Positions 61,264-64,000 of a DNA stretch of 64,000 bases are shown in pieces. The position numbers were made by a program, and so were the translations under genes. The DNA is from Solibacillus sp. FSL R5-0449 (GTDB lineage Bacteria > Bacillota > Bacilli > Bacillales_A > Planococcaceae): NCBI RefSeq assembly GCF_037975215.1, contig NZ_CP150239.1, positions 3,343,501 to 3,407,500 of the forward strand, in the 5' to 3' direction. The notes under the pieces were generated by a model, which did not search any database, had not been told where the DNA came from, and saw nothing but the letters and a program-made list of their open reading frames with translations. How positions within the stretch are numbered: position 1 is the stretch's first letter; each line of letters opens with the position of its first letter.

Positions 61264-64000
<2,737 letters not shown>

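Overview
The window reads as a chromosomal segment of a low-GC Gram-positive rod of the Bacillales, most likely Planococcaceae (Solibacillus/Lysinibacillus-like). The pointers are a sigW-rsiW-cdaA-cdaR-glmM-glmS block with a glmS ribozyme, a PsiE and an S-layer-homology protein, strong AGGAGG ribosome sites, many GTG/TTG starts and dense Rho-independent terminators. The genus is an inference; the 23S sequence at the right edge would settle it.

Layout. 1-22 kb is ordinary core and accessory chromosome: a truncated ABC exporter, a PadR/HAAS-adhesin pair, an oxidoreductase, a PAS-GGDEF-EAL protein, a GNAT gene broken by an in-frame TGA, three M20 amidohydrolases, signal peptidase I, a soluble chemoreceptor and an SLH protein. 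At 22.2-24.4 kb an IS1182-type element sits inside a MITE-like repeat; an intact copy of that repeat is at 5.66-5.90 kb. 24.5-32.9 kb holds PsiE, a LysR/TSUP pair, a methyltransferase cluster, a phosphotransferase, a ZIP transporter, an FtsX-type ABC transporter and a gene-poor stretch.

33,064-48,536 is a complete Tn7-like transposon in the classical attTn7 site just downstream of glmS. It has matching TGT...ACA ends, three TnsB-type repeats at each end and a 5-bp target duplication (AAGCG). It encodes TnsA, TnsB, TnsC, TnsD/TniQ and TnsE in one tightly packed minus-strand operon. A HTH/zinc-finger protein I do not recognise opens the operon. Its only cargo is a 1949-residue protein that closes the operon: nuclease-like N-terminus, STAND-type P-loop NTPase, long helical-repeat C-terminus, the architecture of Avs anti-phage proteins. 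The operon promoter's -10 lies inside a near-perfect 19-bp-arm palindrome at the glmS-proximal end.

48.5-57.7 kb returns to core chromosome, all on the minus strand: glmS with promoter and ribozyme, a DJ-1/PfpI stress protein, a 21-bp-phased intergenic repeat, glmM, cdaR, cdaA, rsiW, sigW (with an autoregulatory sigma-W promoter) and arginase. 57.9-64 kb holds six tRNA genes (transcribed Asn-Glu-Val-Tyr-Gln-Lys), an alpha/beta-hydrolase lipoprotein, a FusB-type EF-G-binding protein, 5S rRNA and most of a 23S rRNA gene.
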